Source: Trichoplusia ni
Taxonomy: Eukaryota; Arthropoda; Insecta; Lepidoptera; Noctuidae
Reading direction: 5' to 3'
DNA: 64,000 bases
NCBI RefSeq assembly: GCF_003590095.1
Contig: NC_039490.1
Coordinates: 8,883,834-8,947,833 of the forward strand
Program-made: the position numbers and the translations under genes
The notes under the pieces: generated by a model
What the model was told of the DNA's origin: nothing
Databases searched by the model: none
The model's input: the letters and a program-made list of their open reading frames with translations, nothing else
Shown here: piece by piece, positions 12,475 to 24,400 of the stretch
How the letters are laid out: every line of letters begins with the position of its first letter
Numbering within the stretch: the stretch's first letter is position 1

Positions 12475-15400
12475 TTAGAAGAACTTCTTCGCTTGCGCCT
12501 CTTTCCTTTCTCTGTGGACAAAAAGATGGTTTTAATATTTGATTGGCGGGTTTGTTTCACTATTTATTTAAGAAGAATATTTTATAAATACTTATACATT
12601 CGTATTTGGTGCATATTATGCATATAGATGCGAAATGTACTTTTGTATGGATCACTTTTGCTTAGCGCAAGTGACTACCACCATTTACTTAGGTACTTTA
12701 ACACAACGCCATCTAGTGTCAAACTAAGCTAAGCTCGTCTTATGAGCACTAGACACCTGACAAACTCATACATTTCCAAATACATACATACAGATAAAAC
12801 TACACGCAGATACATAAGAAGCAATCTTAACTCACACATTTATCCTGGGTGAGAATTGAACTCACGACCTCCAGTATTGGAGTCAGTCATAACATGATAT
12901 TTCCTCGTAATATACATTTCTAAATATATAAAAAACTTGCATAAATTATACCAAAACACAAAACAAAATTGCCTGCTCATTTCACAAACATTCTTAGTGA
13001 GCATCGAACTCACGACTTCAGCATCACGGTCAGGGTTGCTGGCCCCCTCCCGCGGCTACCACGGTGTAGCAACAAAACGCCGCTGACGTCACCCGGCGGT
13101 TAGGTTCAATCTGACACTAGGCGTTCCCTCCCCCGAGGGGGCAACGCCTTAACAAAAAAAACATGGTTCCTACCCCTAGAGCAACAGAGCAGGTTTACTA
13201 AGTATACTCACTTGTACATGGCGTATAGCAGCATGAGCGCCAGTTGTACTGCGATCACGAGCAGCAGGCCTGTGAAGCTGACGCAGGATATCTCCGGGCA
13301 CGACGGGGAACTGACCACCTGCGGACTGCCGGCCGCTAGTCTGGGGAATATGGCATACAGGATCAAATAATGAGCTCCTTTTTGAAGTTAATTGTAAAGT
13401 ATGTTATTGGACAAATCAATCTAGGTAGCTAAACAATTTTTTTGAATTTTCTAGTCAAATAACCTATCTTAAAGAATGTAATAATATCAAATTTCAAAAT
13501 TTTCGAGCCGTTTGGGTAGTTAGGGCAAACAAAAAATTCGAAAATAACCCTCTGTTAAATGCTAATAAGATGGTTAAATACTTGCAAAAGTTCAACACAC
13601 AAATTTTCACTATAGATGCGAAAATTCATCGGAAATAGTCAATTTAAAACACGAACGGTCACGATGACTTTTTCCTTTGATTTATTTCCAAAAATTCCCT
13701 TCTTGAATACCACTACCTTGTATATAATTAATTATTAAGTTTAATGGTATTGTTTAAGATTTTTATTAGCGTACAAGTATAGTTTGTTTTTAAGTAAAAT
13801 ATATATTAAGTCGAAGATTAATAATGTTACATTTTGAATATTATTATTTAAATATAGTTACTTCAACTGTCGCATTAGGTGATACTTAACTGTAAATACA
13901 GTTTTAAGTTGGTGAAATAAATAAATAAAAAATAAGGGTGTATAAGATGTTTACCTCTGCGCCACTCCGGTGACGGTGGCCTTGACCTGGTGCAGGTTGT
14001 CGCGGACCTCGGCCAGGAACTGCGCGCTGGGCGCGCCGCCCGCGCCCGCGTCCGTCTTGCGGGACACCTCGATTATGAACCCTCTGTCAAGGGAGTAAGG
14101 TGGGGATTAGAGTGGTTTGTGGTTAAAAGATTAAAAATACTTATGTTATTGAGATAGGGGGCAAATAACTAATAACGGATCGCCTTGTTAAGTGATTACC
14201 GCCGCCCGTGGACACCCGCAACACCAGAGGTGAAATAAATGCGTCGCCGGTCTTTTAAAAAAAACACTCTTTTCTTGAAGAATTGAAGGTCATATTGGTT
14301 CCAAAAAACCGCAGAAGACAGATCATTTTACAGTTGTAGAAGGTGTGCGAGACAGAAAGTTTCCAGGGCAACGTAAGTAGCCAAACTATTTATTCTTTGG
14401 TCTTTCTTAGTTATTTTTTTATAAAGAACAACTCAGCATTATGATATTTCATCCTAGTGTCACTGAAGAATACACTGATATTAAAGTGGCATACAAAATA
14501 CGCTCAGAGGATCGAACCGGCGACACGACGCTCAATAGAAGTCCAGTCACTATACTCATCAGCTATCCGTTTAGACACAAAACCTCAAAAATACCAACAA
14601 AAGCAGACTTTATCAAGATTACGTTTATATGTTAAAATAAATATTATAACGATACTGACTTGAGTTCAGCGATGGTGTTGATCATGATCTGGTTGTTGGC
14701 CACGAGCGCGTCCCAGTCGTGGCGCCCGATGGGCAGAGACGGCATCTGGTAACAAACATACAAACATTATTAAACAAAACATAGTTGTATTGTGTTATTC
14801 TACTCAGTTAATTTATAATGAGTATTTTGGTATTGTAATAACATTTTGACAAACTATTGAATTAATTAAAAAAAAATACAGAAATATACAATCGACTTCA
14901 AAATATAAAAACTACTATACGAAACTCAAATATTTTTCATATGACTAAAATTATAGATATTTTACGTCAGTTGATAAAAGTTACGATATAACAATCATAA
15001 AAAGTACACAAACAAATCACGACCCCCCTTTCTAGGAAACACAAAACATTATGATCAAAATTGTATTGTGTATTTTCTTAATAAATAATAATAGGGATGA
15101 TGACTGGGTAGAAAAAGAAAAAATCTCATTAGTCCCTCAGTTAGATAATTGAAAAGTATGAGACACGTATTTTTTCCTTTTTCAGAAAAACTAGAATTGA
15201 CAAAGATTAACTGCTTTAAAGTTTAGGAAAGGTAAAATTTGTACTCAATCGTGACGTCACGCGTAAGTTTCTTTCACTGTAATGTGGTCAATTTATGTTT
15301 GCGGGACAAATTAAAAAAACGTATCCATTATTATACAAAAAACTACAAGACGGACTTTGCAAAAAAAAAAATGTCATCATCCCTATTTACAAGATATATA

Positions 15401-18400
15401 AAAAAAACATAAATTCAGAGTATTTAAAGACTTTTTTTTATCCATTTTCAATGGAATTTCTTTTTAATTGTTAGTAGATGGCCCATATGTCCGTCTGTAT
15501 GTCGTTGGTGTTACCTGCGCGGGCGGCAGGCCGGGCTGCGCGGGCTGCGCGGGCTGGCCCTGCGCCTGGCTGTACACGGCCGTCAGCATGGACAGGGAGT
15601 TCATCTGCTTGCCTATCACCTGTAGGTACGGAATATGTCATTAAATACTCATTTTATACAATACAAGTTAAGTTTAGTGATTTAAAAGTATAAATTTTGA
15701 TTTTGTTTTTATGTGTAATCTCCAAATTAGCTAAAATACATAGTATCATACACATTTTACACAGCAAAAGTGATGTTGACTGTATTTTGGGCCTTATCTT
15801 CAAATTAGTTGTTCTAGTACCAAATAAAGCAATCAGACAATCAGATTTTTCAAAAAATATTTTAATTGTAAGGGCAAACCTTTGAAACACAGTTTTCTGC
15901 AATATTTTAATTATCTGAAAAACTTACTAAACAAATAATTTGCCAAGGAAACAGAATGTTGTAAAAACGAAGAATTTTTTTCAGATGGAGAATCATCAAA
16001 ATGTCCTCCCATTTTGACTTGAGCAGAGAACCCGTTTGATTTTGATTACTATTCAATTTATTATTTGTTAGTTATTACTATTTTCAAAAATTGTTGATTT
16101 ATTTATAAAATATCTATTATCAAAATCAAAAACATTAAAAAAGCCGGATGGTACAGTAACATGACACCATATTGCCGTTGCATGGTCGTCCAGTTGCCCC
16201 CTAGTCTCGTCTGATGAGGTTCTACTTACTTCATCGACCTTCTTGTTGAGATCCCTCAGTATATCGTGTATCTGAGTCTGTCCTTGGAAGATCTGTCTCA
16301 GCTCGCGCTGTCCGTCAGACTCGAACCAGTCGTCGAACTCGCCGTCCTTGTCTCGCACCTGTACGTAATGGTGGGTTAGAGAGAGAAGGAGATATGTTTG
16401 GGAGGTACTTGAGTGAGTACAGTTGAGAATGTTTTGACTTTATTTTTGGGCTGACTTATGAACAACTAAAACTAATACCAGTCTCGAATCGACTCCAGGA
16501 TATATTTTTCCATATTTCAGCCTTGTTTTCTTATGTTTTATATTTTGTTTGTACAATTTACTCGCATTTTAATTGTCTGGACTATAAAAGTGACTAAACT
16601 GAGTTTCTTTTTACTTCTTTTCTCAAGGTAGTCAGATAGACATTAAAAGTGATGATATATTCTACTTCATCATGTTCCTAGTCTTTTTTCTAGTCTTGGT
16701 TTCCAGTCTAACCGGATACAGCTAACTACCAGTATTTTACAAGAAACAACTGCCTATCTGACCTCGTCAACACAGTTATAGACGTATAAATAACAGCCGG
16801 GACCAGCCTTCCGAACTTAATAACTCGTTATGACAAAGTCACCCATCTACGTTCCAACCGCGTCTAGCGTAGCTTAACCTCTGGTCTGCGTTACCTCATC
16901 AGGATGCTCCTTCCTGTAGTCTTCCTTCTGCTGTTCCAGCTTCTTCTGGTACTCCTGGTACTCTTGTGAGAGTTTCTGCTGTTCATCTACACTCATTTGC
17001 TGGCCACCTGATAATATATATGAGTATTAGTACTTATGTATGCGAATTTATTCTAGAAAATTATCGTTCGCACTGTGCGAATAGGGTATTTGATAAAGAT
17101 AGATTGAAAAAATATATATTTGGGTATGTATTTTTTTCTTATATCTCGTAAACAATAAATGAAGGGTATACAGCGACTTAAAATCTCTGAATGTTTGCGT
17201 CGAGCGAAAACGCACTGACTAAGTTCGCCAAGAGCATCCGCCAAAGCGTTGCCGCGAGAAACATCATCAGTCAGTCAGTTTCGATTTCGGCATGAGTTTC
17301 AGCCAATATTGGCCGAAATTACCGTAAAAGCTTGATTTTTGGCCGAAACCGAACATATACCTTCAGTGGGCCATTAGTTGTAAGTAAGCGTGTGTGTACA
17401 GACCGGGCTGCTGCTGCTGCTGCGTGTGCAGCGAGGTGGTGAGCAGGTGGATGACGTCGTGGTCGTCGGCGAGCCCGCCCGTGGCCGCCGACAGCCCCAG
17501 CAGCCCGCCGCGCGGCAGGACCACGTTCTCCGCGCGGAAGCACAGCTCGTAGTCCGCCTCGTTGTTCGTCATGCCTGCAGTACGGGCATGTACAATAGTA
17601 ACAATTCTAGATTCAAGTTCTCGAGAAGGCCTCTGCACGTTGGACCCGTGTCCCCGTTCACGACTTCAAAAAGAACCAAGTCTCTTCTCGTGAAGTTAAC
17701 CCGTGAATCAAAGGACGTGAACGCTATACACTTGAACAGAAGCCATTGAGAACTAAGTTAACGATAACTAAGTTAAGTAACAAACAATTTGATTGCGGCA
17801 ACTACTTAGTGATATTTCTTTCATGATATAGTTAAATATGACTTTTAAAAGTTATATTTATTTTCTTAATTATTCTAAAAAACCACTGACAAAACATTAA
17901 GAGGAAATCTAGATGCCAAATGATATAATCTAAAATTGACAACTCGCAATGAAGCAGCGTGTTGATCAATGTTCAAACCATCCCAATACCGGATGAGGCA
18001 TGTCTCCAGCAATAGGATGTGTTCTTTATTATGTTATTTTCGTTCCTATTTGTATGTACCTGCATTCTTAACAAATAAAATTATAATCTATACTAATATA
18101 TAAAGCTGAAGAGTTTGTTTGTTTGAACGCGCTAATCTCAGGAACTGCTGGTCCAAATTGAAAAAATCTTTTTGTGTTGAATAGACCATTCATCGAGGAA
18201 GGCTTTAGGCTATAAACCATCACGCTGCGACTAATAGGAGCGAAGATACAATGGAAAATGTGAAAAAAACAGGGCAGGTATAAATCATAACTTATATCTT
18301 CTACCCACGGGGACGAAGTCGCGGGCAACAGCTAGTTTATAATATAGGTTGGTACTATAAGTGTTACCGTTGTGGAAGTACACAGTGAGTGTGTTGAGGT

Positions 18401-21400
18401 AGTACTCGATGCGGGCGCGCGTCGGGAACGGCTTGTTGCGGAAGTCGCGCAGGCAGCCCGACAGCAGCTGCTGGGACCCATCACTGTCATGTAATGGAAA
18501 TATAATAGGATTAATATTATAAGCTGGAGAGTTTGTTTGTTTGTTTGTCATGTCGGGAATTACTAAGTTGTTTTTGTTTAAATGATGTTGATCTTTTTTT
18601 TTCAAAATACAAAAATTAAGCGTGTTCGTAAAGGGCAATTTTATTGAAAATTAACTATTATTATCACTTAAAACTTAGATCACCAATCAGGGTATGTTTT
18701 TTTAAACACTCTCTCACATTGAGGATTTCAATTCTTGTGTCGTGGAAGTTTAAAAAAACATTTAAGTCACACACAGACTCTTCTCCTACGCTGGGATCGA
18801 ACGCGCAGCAGATTGCGCATAGTGGGTTTGGCTCGCTGACCTCAAAAACTACCTATGTAGTCTAAAATAAAGTGTAGACCCACCTCTTATGATCGAAGAC
18901 CTTGGTGCCATCATTTAGGACCGCCATGATGTAGGGGTTGTTGTGCTTGTTGTCGTTATCGAACGAGTCGAAGATGACGGCGAGCCCGTTCCAGCGGTCA
19001 GAGGAGCCGAACACCTCACCAGTGTAGTCGCCGCGCTGAGACGTGTACCAGAAGGCCTAAAGACGAAAATAGCTGTTATTGTAATGTACTGTGCCTGTTG
19101 GTCTAGTGGTGGGTGACCCTGACTGCTGTACCGGAGGTCGTGGGTTCGATTCCCACCACGGCGGTGTCCGTGTGATGAGCACGATCGTTTGTTTTTTGTC
19201 TGGGTGCAATATGTGTATTTAGAAATATATAAGTATGTTGATCAGTTGCCTAGTACTCATAATACAAGCTTTGATTATTTTGAGACTAGATAGTAGATGG
19301 TATTGTGTGAAAGTTGTTGAATATTATTATTATGTTACCATCTAGAATAATCGACCTCTAGTTTAGCAGTCATTTTGATGAAGTATAACATCAACCATAC
19401 AAAATATGGTTTCAGATTTCAAGCCGCTCGTAAGCGAATTCTGAAATTCTCAGGTATGCTGGTATCGAAAAGATATTGGTGCGTCCTAGGAGTTGAGCCT
19501 ATGACCTTTTACTTGGCTGTCTAAAGGTTTAATCATAAGGATATCGCTGCGGGATGTTTAGCAGTATGTTACATCACGAAATGCTTACTGGTGCTTTTTA
19601 GACTCATCAATTTAATCTATCACTTTATCTACCGATCATGACTGTGATGGGTTGGCAACTAAAGATAGCACTTCACGTTTGAAACTATTTCTTGACAAAA
19701 TAACAGCATTTTACTGTGAAATACATAACATTATTTCTATGTATTTGAGTAACAACATGTTATACCCAATGCAACTATTCATATTTGTAACAAGATTGTT
19801 TTACTATCGCTTTTGCCTCATACATAATACACCTACAACATTTGTCCGTACTCACCAGCCCGTCAGCTCCTATCCGCCCTCTACCGGTGACCTTGAACAT
19901 GATGTCGACCTCCCACCAGTCGAAGTTGATACCCTGCTTGCTCCAGATGGCGCCCTTCTGGCTCCGCAGCGACGGAGCGAGGCGGACGCTCTCGCCTGAC
20001 GCTATCGCATCTGAAACAGAGAGGGGGCTTATTAATATAGTGAATTGGTGGACGAGGGGCTTATTATCAACATTTCTATAAGAAGGTGTAGGTTGGTTGT
20101 AGGTGTCGAAGACAGCGCCGGTGGGGGACTGGATGACATAGACTCCCAGGCCCCCTCCACTCAGGCGAGGTCGGAGTGCCGCTGGGTCTTTTTAGCGGGT
20201 ATACCGGGAACGCCGTTCACCTGAGATTCCTACATACCCCTCTCTCGCCCCCCGGCGGGAAGGGGATGCGTAACAGCATTTTTCCCAGCGACAAAAAAAA
20301 AGGTGTCGAAGACAGTGTAAAGAGGGTCTCTCAGTTTGGAAGATACTTAATCGAATTAAAATAGGTCATAATTATGGTAACTTGACTGGTACTTGAAAGA
20401 TATTTAAATGATCGTAGCGAAATACCGTCGCTTAGACAACAACGACTACAAAAATATTTATTGCATTAAAAAGGCATTTTAGGTATTGTATTATTTTTCC
20501 GTTTTATTAAAATTTAACCACCTATCTCGTTTCTTGAAACTAGAAACGGGGGTTTTTACGATAGTTCGAAGTACTTTAGTAATAAGATGGTTCAAATCTA
20601 TATTCAGGTTGAACATCTATAACTGAGCATCCATTTACCAAGGCTCTAGAATGAAATTTAAAATATAACCGGTATGACTCAGTCAACCTGCCCAGGTAAA
20701 TACTCTTTACAGGCCTGTATTGTGATTTAAATAAGAACTTATTACATAAGACAGATACTTAGTCACTATTTAAATTTTCAGACAAAACGAAATTGTCAGC
20801 CATATTGCTGTCTCTTTTTATCTCACTACGTATTCAATATGAACGAAAAGGATAACAATTATCTATCACATTAAACCTTTTATGAGTTTACAAACAAATT
20901 CGGGGGCAAAATCTATTACATTACTGATATGCAAAGGGTGCAATAAAATATTAAAAATGATTAGATAAACGTCATATGAGGTAAAAAAATACAGCTTCAT
21001 ATTAAAATCAACTTTATTCTAACGTCTTAATGTCTATTTTCCTTTTTGACAATTAAGGTTACGCATTTTATAATAATGTTAATCTTTACAGCGGTTTATC
21101 AATTTATAAAACCGTATAAATAAATTACGATGTTAACGTGTTGAAAACCATGTGGTATTAATCAGGCAAAGAAAAATTTGTTGGTTGACCGCCACTTGAA
21201 TTTTGGTTGCCGTGAACAAATTACGCGCGGCAACCAGGAGGTTGACTACCACTCGTTAAATAAAAGCTAAGTAAGTAAGTACGCATGAATTCGGATGAAT
21301 ATTTTCTTTGTAAAACATGATTTTTTTACCCTATTGTTTAGGCAACCTATACTGACAAGAGTCCGATTCGCACTTGCCCGTTTTGTGGGTCCATGCAATA

Positions 21401-24400
21401 GTTGCTTACGACAACCAAATCTAGTGCTTACATGTAATTTATATTGATCAGTGGTATATTGACCGGGAAGTAAAAAAAAATATTACAAGCATCACGAACA
21501 TTCTTATCTAGCAGAAAACACAGATGTTCAAGTGTTAGATTTCAGTAGTCAGTGATTAGAAAGCTACCGCTGCCACGCTGGTAGCGGGATCGATACCCGC
21601 ACGTGAACACGTTTTATCAGAAGTTACATTAAAGCGGGCGTTATTACGTATTTTACAGACAAAATGCAATTGGTACGATAATTACTTCTTAATTATTAAT
21701 TACCTAGTCTGAAATCTGTGTGAGAATTACGAGAGGACTTGGGGGATGCCTTTGCCCAGCAGTGGGACACAGGTGCCGTCGAATTATAATTACTTGTCTG
21801 CGCGATTACTGGCATATAAACGTCGATGATAAAATAATGGGCAAAAATATCCTATTTTTCAACCTTTGCATTCGTGTATCAAAGAAATGCTTGTCCGACG
21901 CGGGGATCGAACCCGTGACACGCCGCACCCATTGGTTTTGTAGAGGTGATCTCCACCTAGCTATCCACGTACTCAAGGGTTACAACCGAAGTCTCTTTTT
22001 CTACATGGATAGCAATAATAAGTACGATAAAAACCCTTTAAACATTAAATCGACTACAAAATTCAAACCATCCATACAAAAAAATTCGCTAGGCAGGGAA
22101 ATAACTTACCTGTCATGCACATTTGAAATGTTCCACATAATTACAATAGTTATAATGTCGTTGCGAAACGCGATAATGTATCGTAAGCATTAGACATGGC
22201 CGCCGTTACCACTCGCTGAATTAACAACATATTAACACGTATTACACGACCAAGGCAAAATTAACTCCGAGCGGCCAGTAGAGGGATATGTTAACGACTA
22301 GCTGTTTTATCGCGGGCCCGCTCGCTACAAAATGAAAATAAACCATCCTATGTGTTAATCTTGGTTATAAACTTTTAAACTTCGGCACGGATAGCCGAGT
22401 AGTTGAGGTCACCACGCCAAACACACACTATACGACGTGTCGCGGGTTCGATCCCCGCGTAGGACAAACATTTGTGCGATCCAAAAATGCTTATCCTGAG
22501 TCTGGGTGTCTTTAAATTGTGCATGTGACTTGAATTTTTGTTAAACCTCCGCGACATAAGGATTTAGTGCGGGAGTCATTTAAAAAACAACTATCTGTAC
22601 ACCAAGTTGTGTTGTAATCCGTTCCGTGGTTTTTGGCGTGAGAGAGGAACAAACATCCATACTTTCTTTTGCGTTATAATATTAGTATCTAGTTGAAATT
22701 ATAGCTGATGGACACATTTTTTATAGTAATGTCATACATCGCTTATTGAATTTGTTAAGGCGAATGTTTATATTTTCAATACATCTTCACGGTAAAATGA
22801 GTGGACTGATTTTGATAGAATTTCGTTTGGAAGTAGGGAGCTCGTGGCTAAGCTATAACCACATAAGTGAATCGATCACAGGTTAACTATGCTTGACGCG
22901 GTTGGTCCATAGATGGGTGACCATATATCTATACCATACTCTATATATCTTTGTCATAACGAGTTCCTCCGTGTTTCGGAAGGCACGTTAAATTGTGGGT
23001 CCCGGCTGTTATTCCTACATCTTTGACAGTCGTTACAGGTAGTCAGAAGCTTGAAAAAGTCTGACAACCAGTCTAACCAAGGGGTATCGTGTTGCCCAGG
23101 TAACTGGGTTAAGGAGGTCAGATAGGCAGTCGCTCCTTGTAAAACACTGGTACTTAGCTGAAACCGGTTAGACTGGTAGCCGACCCCAACATAGTTGGGA
23201 AAAGGCTAGGCCAATGATGAAAAATGAAGGTATTTGCTACCACTGTAGACCTCAGTATTCTCGGGTCCTGTGAGAGCCTCGTCCAGACTCCACCCGAACA
23301 AGATTGTTGACCTTCTTTAAGTACCAAACCAAATGGGGTAGATTACAAATAGTAAACACGGCCTCTAACAAAACATTTAATTCATAACTCAGGACTCTCT
23401 TTAAATGCGTCGACTAATACGCGAAATTATCAACTTATGTTTATTGATACTCATACTGTAAACAAGGATTTATAACTCTAATTCCATCGTAATAAGATTG
23501 GTATTCGTTAAATTCTGATATGTAGTTGAAAGTAAAAAGTAAGTGTAATAAGATTTCAATTGAATATAAATCTTATGTCTTAGAAGTAAAGTTGATTTTT
23601 CATTGTCCTTAAGACCTGTGAGATTGAAATGTATTTCTAATTATTATTATGAAAACATAAGCTTGTTTTAAGTTACATTTTCTTTATTGTTAAAAGGATT
23701 TTATTATGTGATGGGAATTATTTTCTAACATGAAAACTTATACTAGCTTCTACTCAAGAGTTATTAAGGTCACTGAGCACGACATCTAGACATCGTTTTT
23801 TTTTTTTTAAGAAAAAATATATATGAAAATTGTAAGTTTCTATTTCAAGTTTTGATGAAAATTGAACCAATTATGTCTAATTTAATTTAAATCATTATAA
23901 TAATATGATTAAACATAAATTTTTAATCCGATAAAATACTTGTGTGGGAAATACGCGGTAAAAACAATTCGCAAAGTCAGTTACCTGCTGACCTACTTCT
24001 TTGGATTGAACTTAAAATACATCCAAAATCGATTCAGTTGTTTCTGAGATTAACCCGTACATTGTCACACACTTCACCTCTTTATAATGTTAGTATAAAT
24101 AATTGTGAAGGTGCGTATGTTTGTTACCTCTTTACACTTAAACTACTAGACCGATTTTAATGAAATTCAGTATGTAGGTAGCTGACACCTTGCATTAACA
24201 CTAAAACTATTTTCACCCGATTATTTTCAGGGTGGGTAATAATTTTCAATCTATAACTGACATTCACGTGAGTAAAGCCGCGAGTAATAGCTAGTATATG
24301 GTAAAAAAAACTTGAAACAAGCTTATCAACATTTCTATAAACTAGTATGCGCCGTGCGACGCTTCCTGTCTGACTGGTATTGAGTGTGATGGGACAATGT

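Noticed and set aside
19092..19165. A functional tRNA gene
   Set aside because: Boxes A and B are present, but no complete cloverleaf is evident and the sequence continues into a SINE body.
21720..22193. 157-aa ORF in LMAN1 intron 1
   Set aside because: It runs through a family C SINE fragment and AT-rich intron; no domain is visible.
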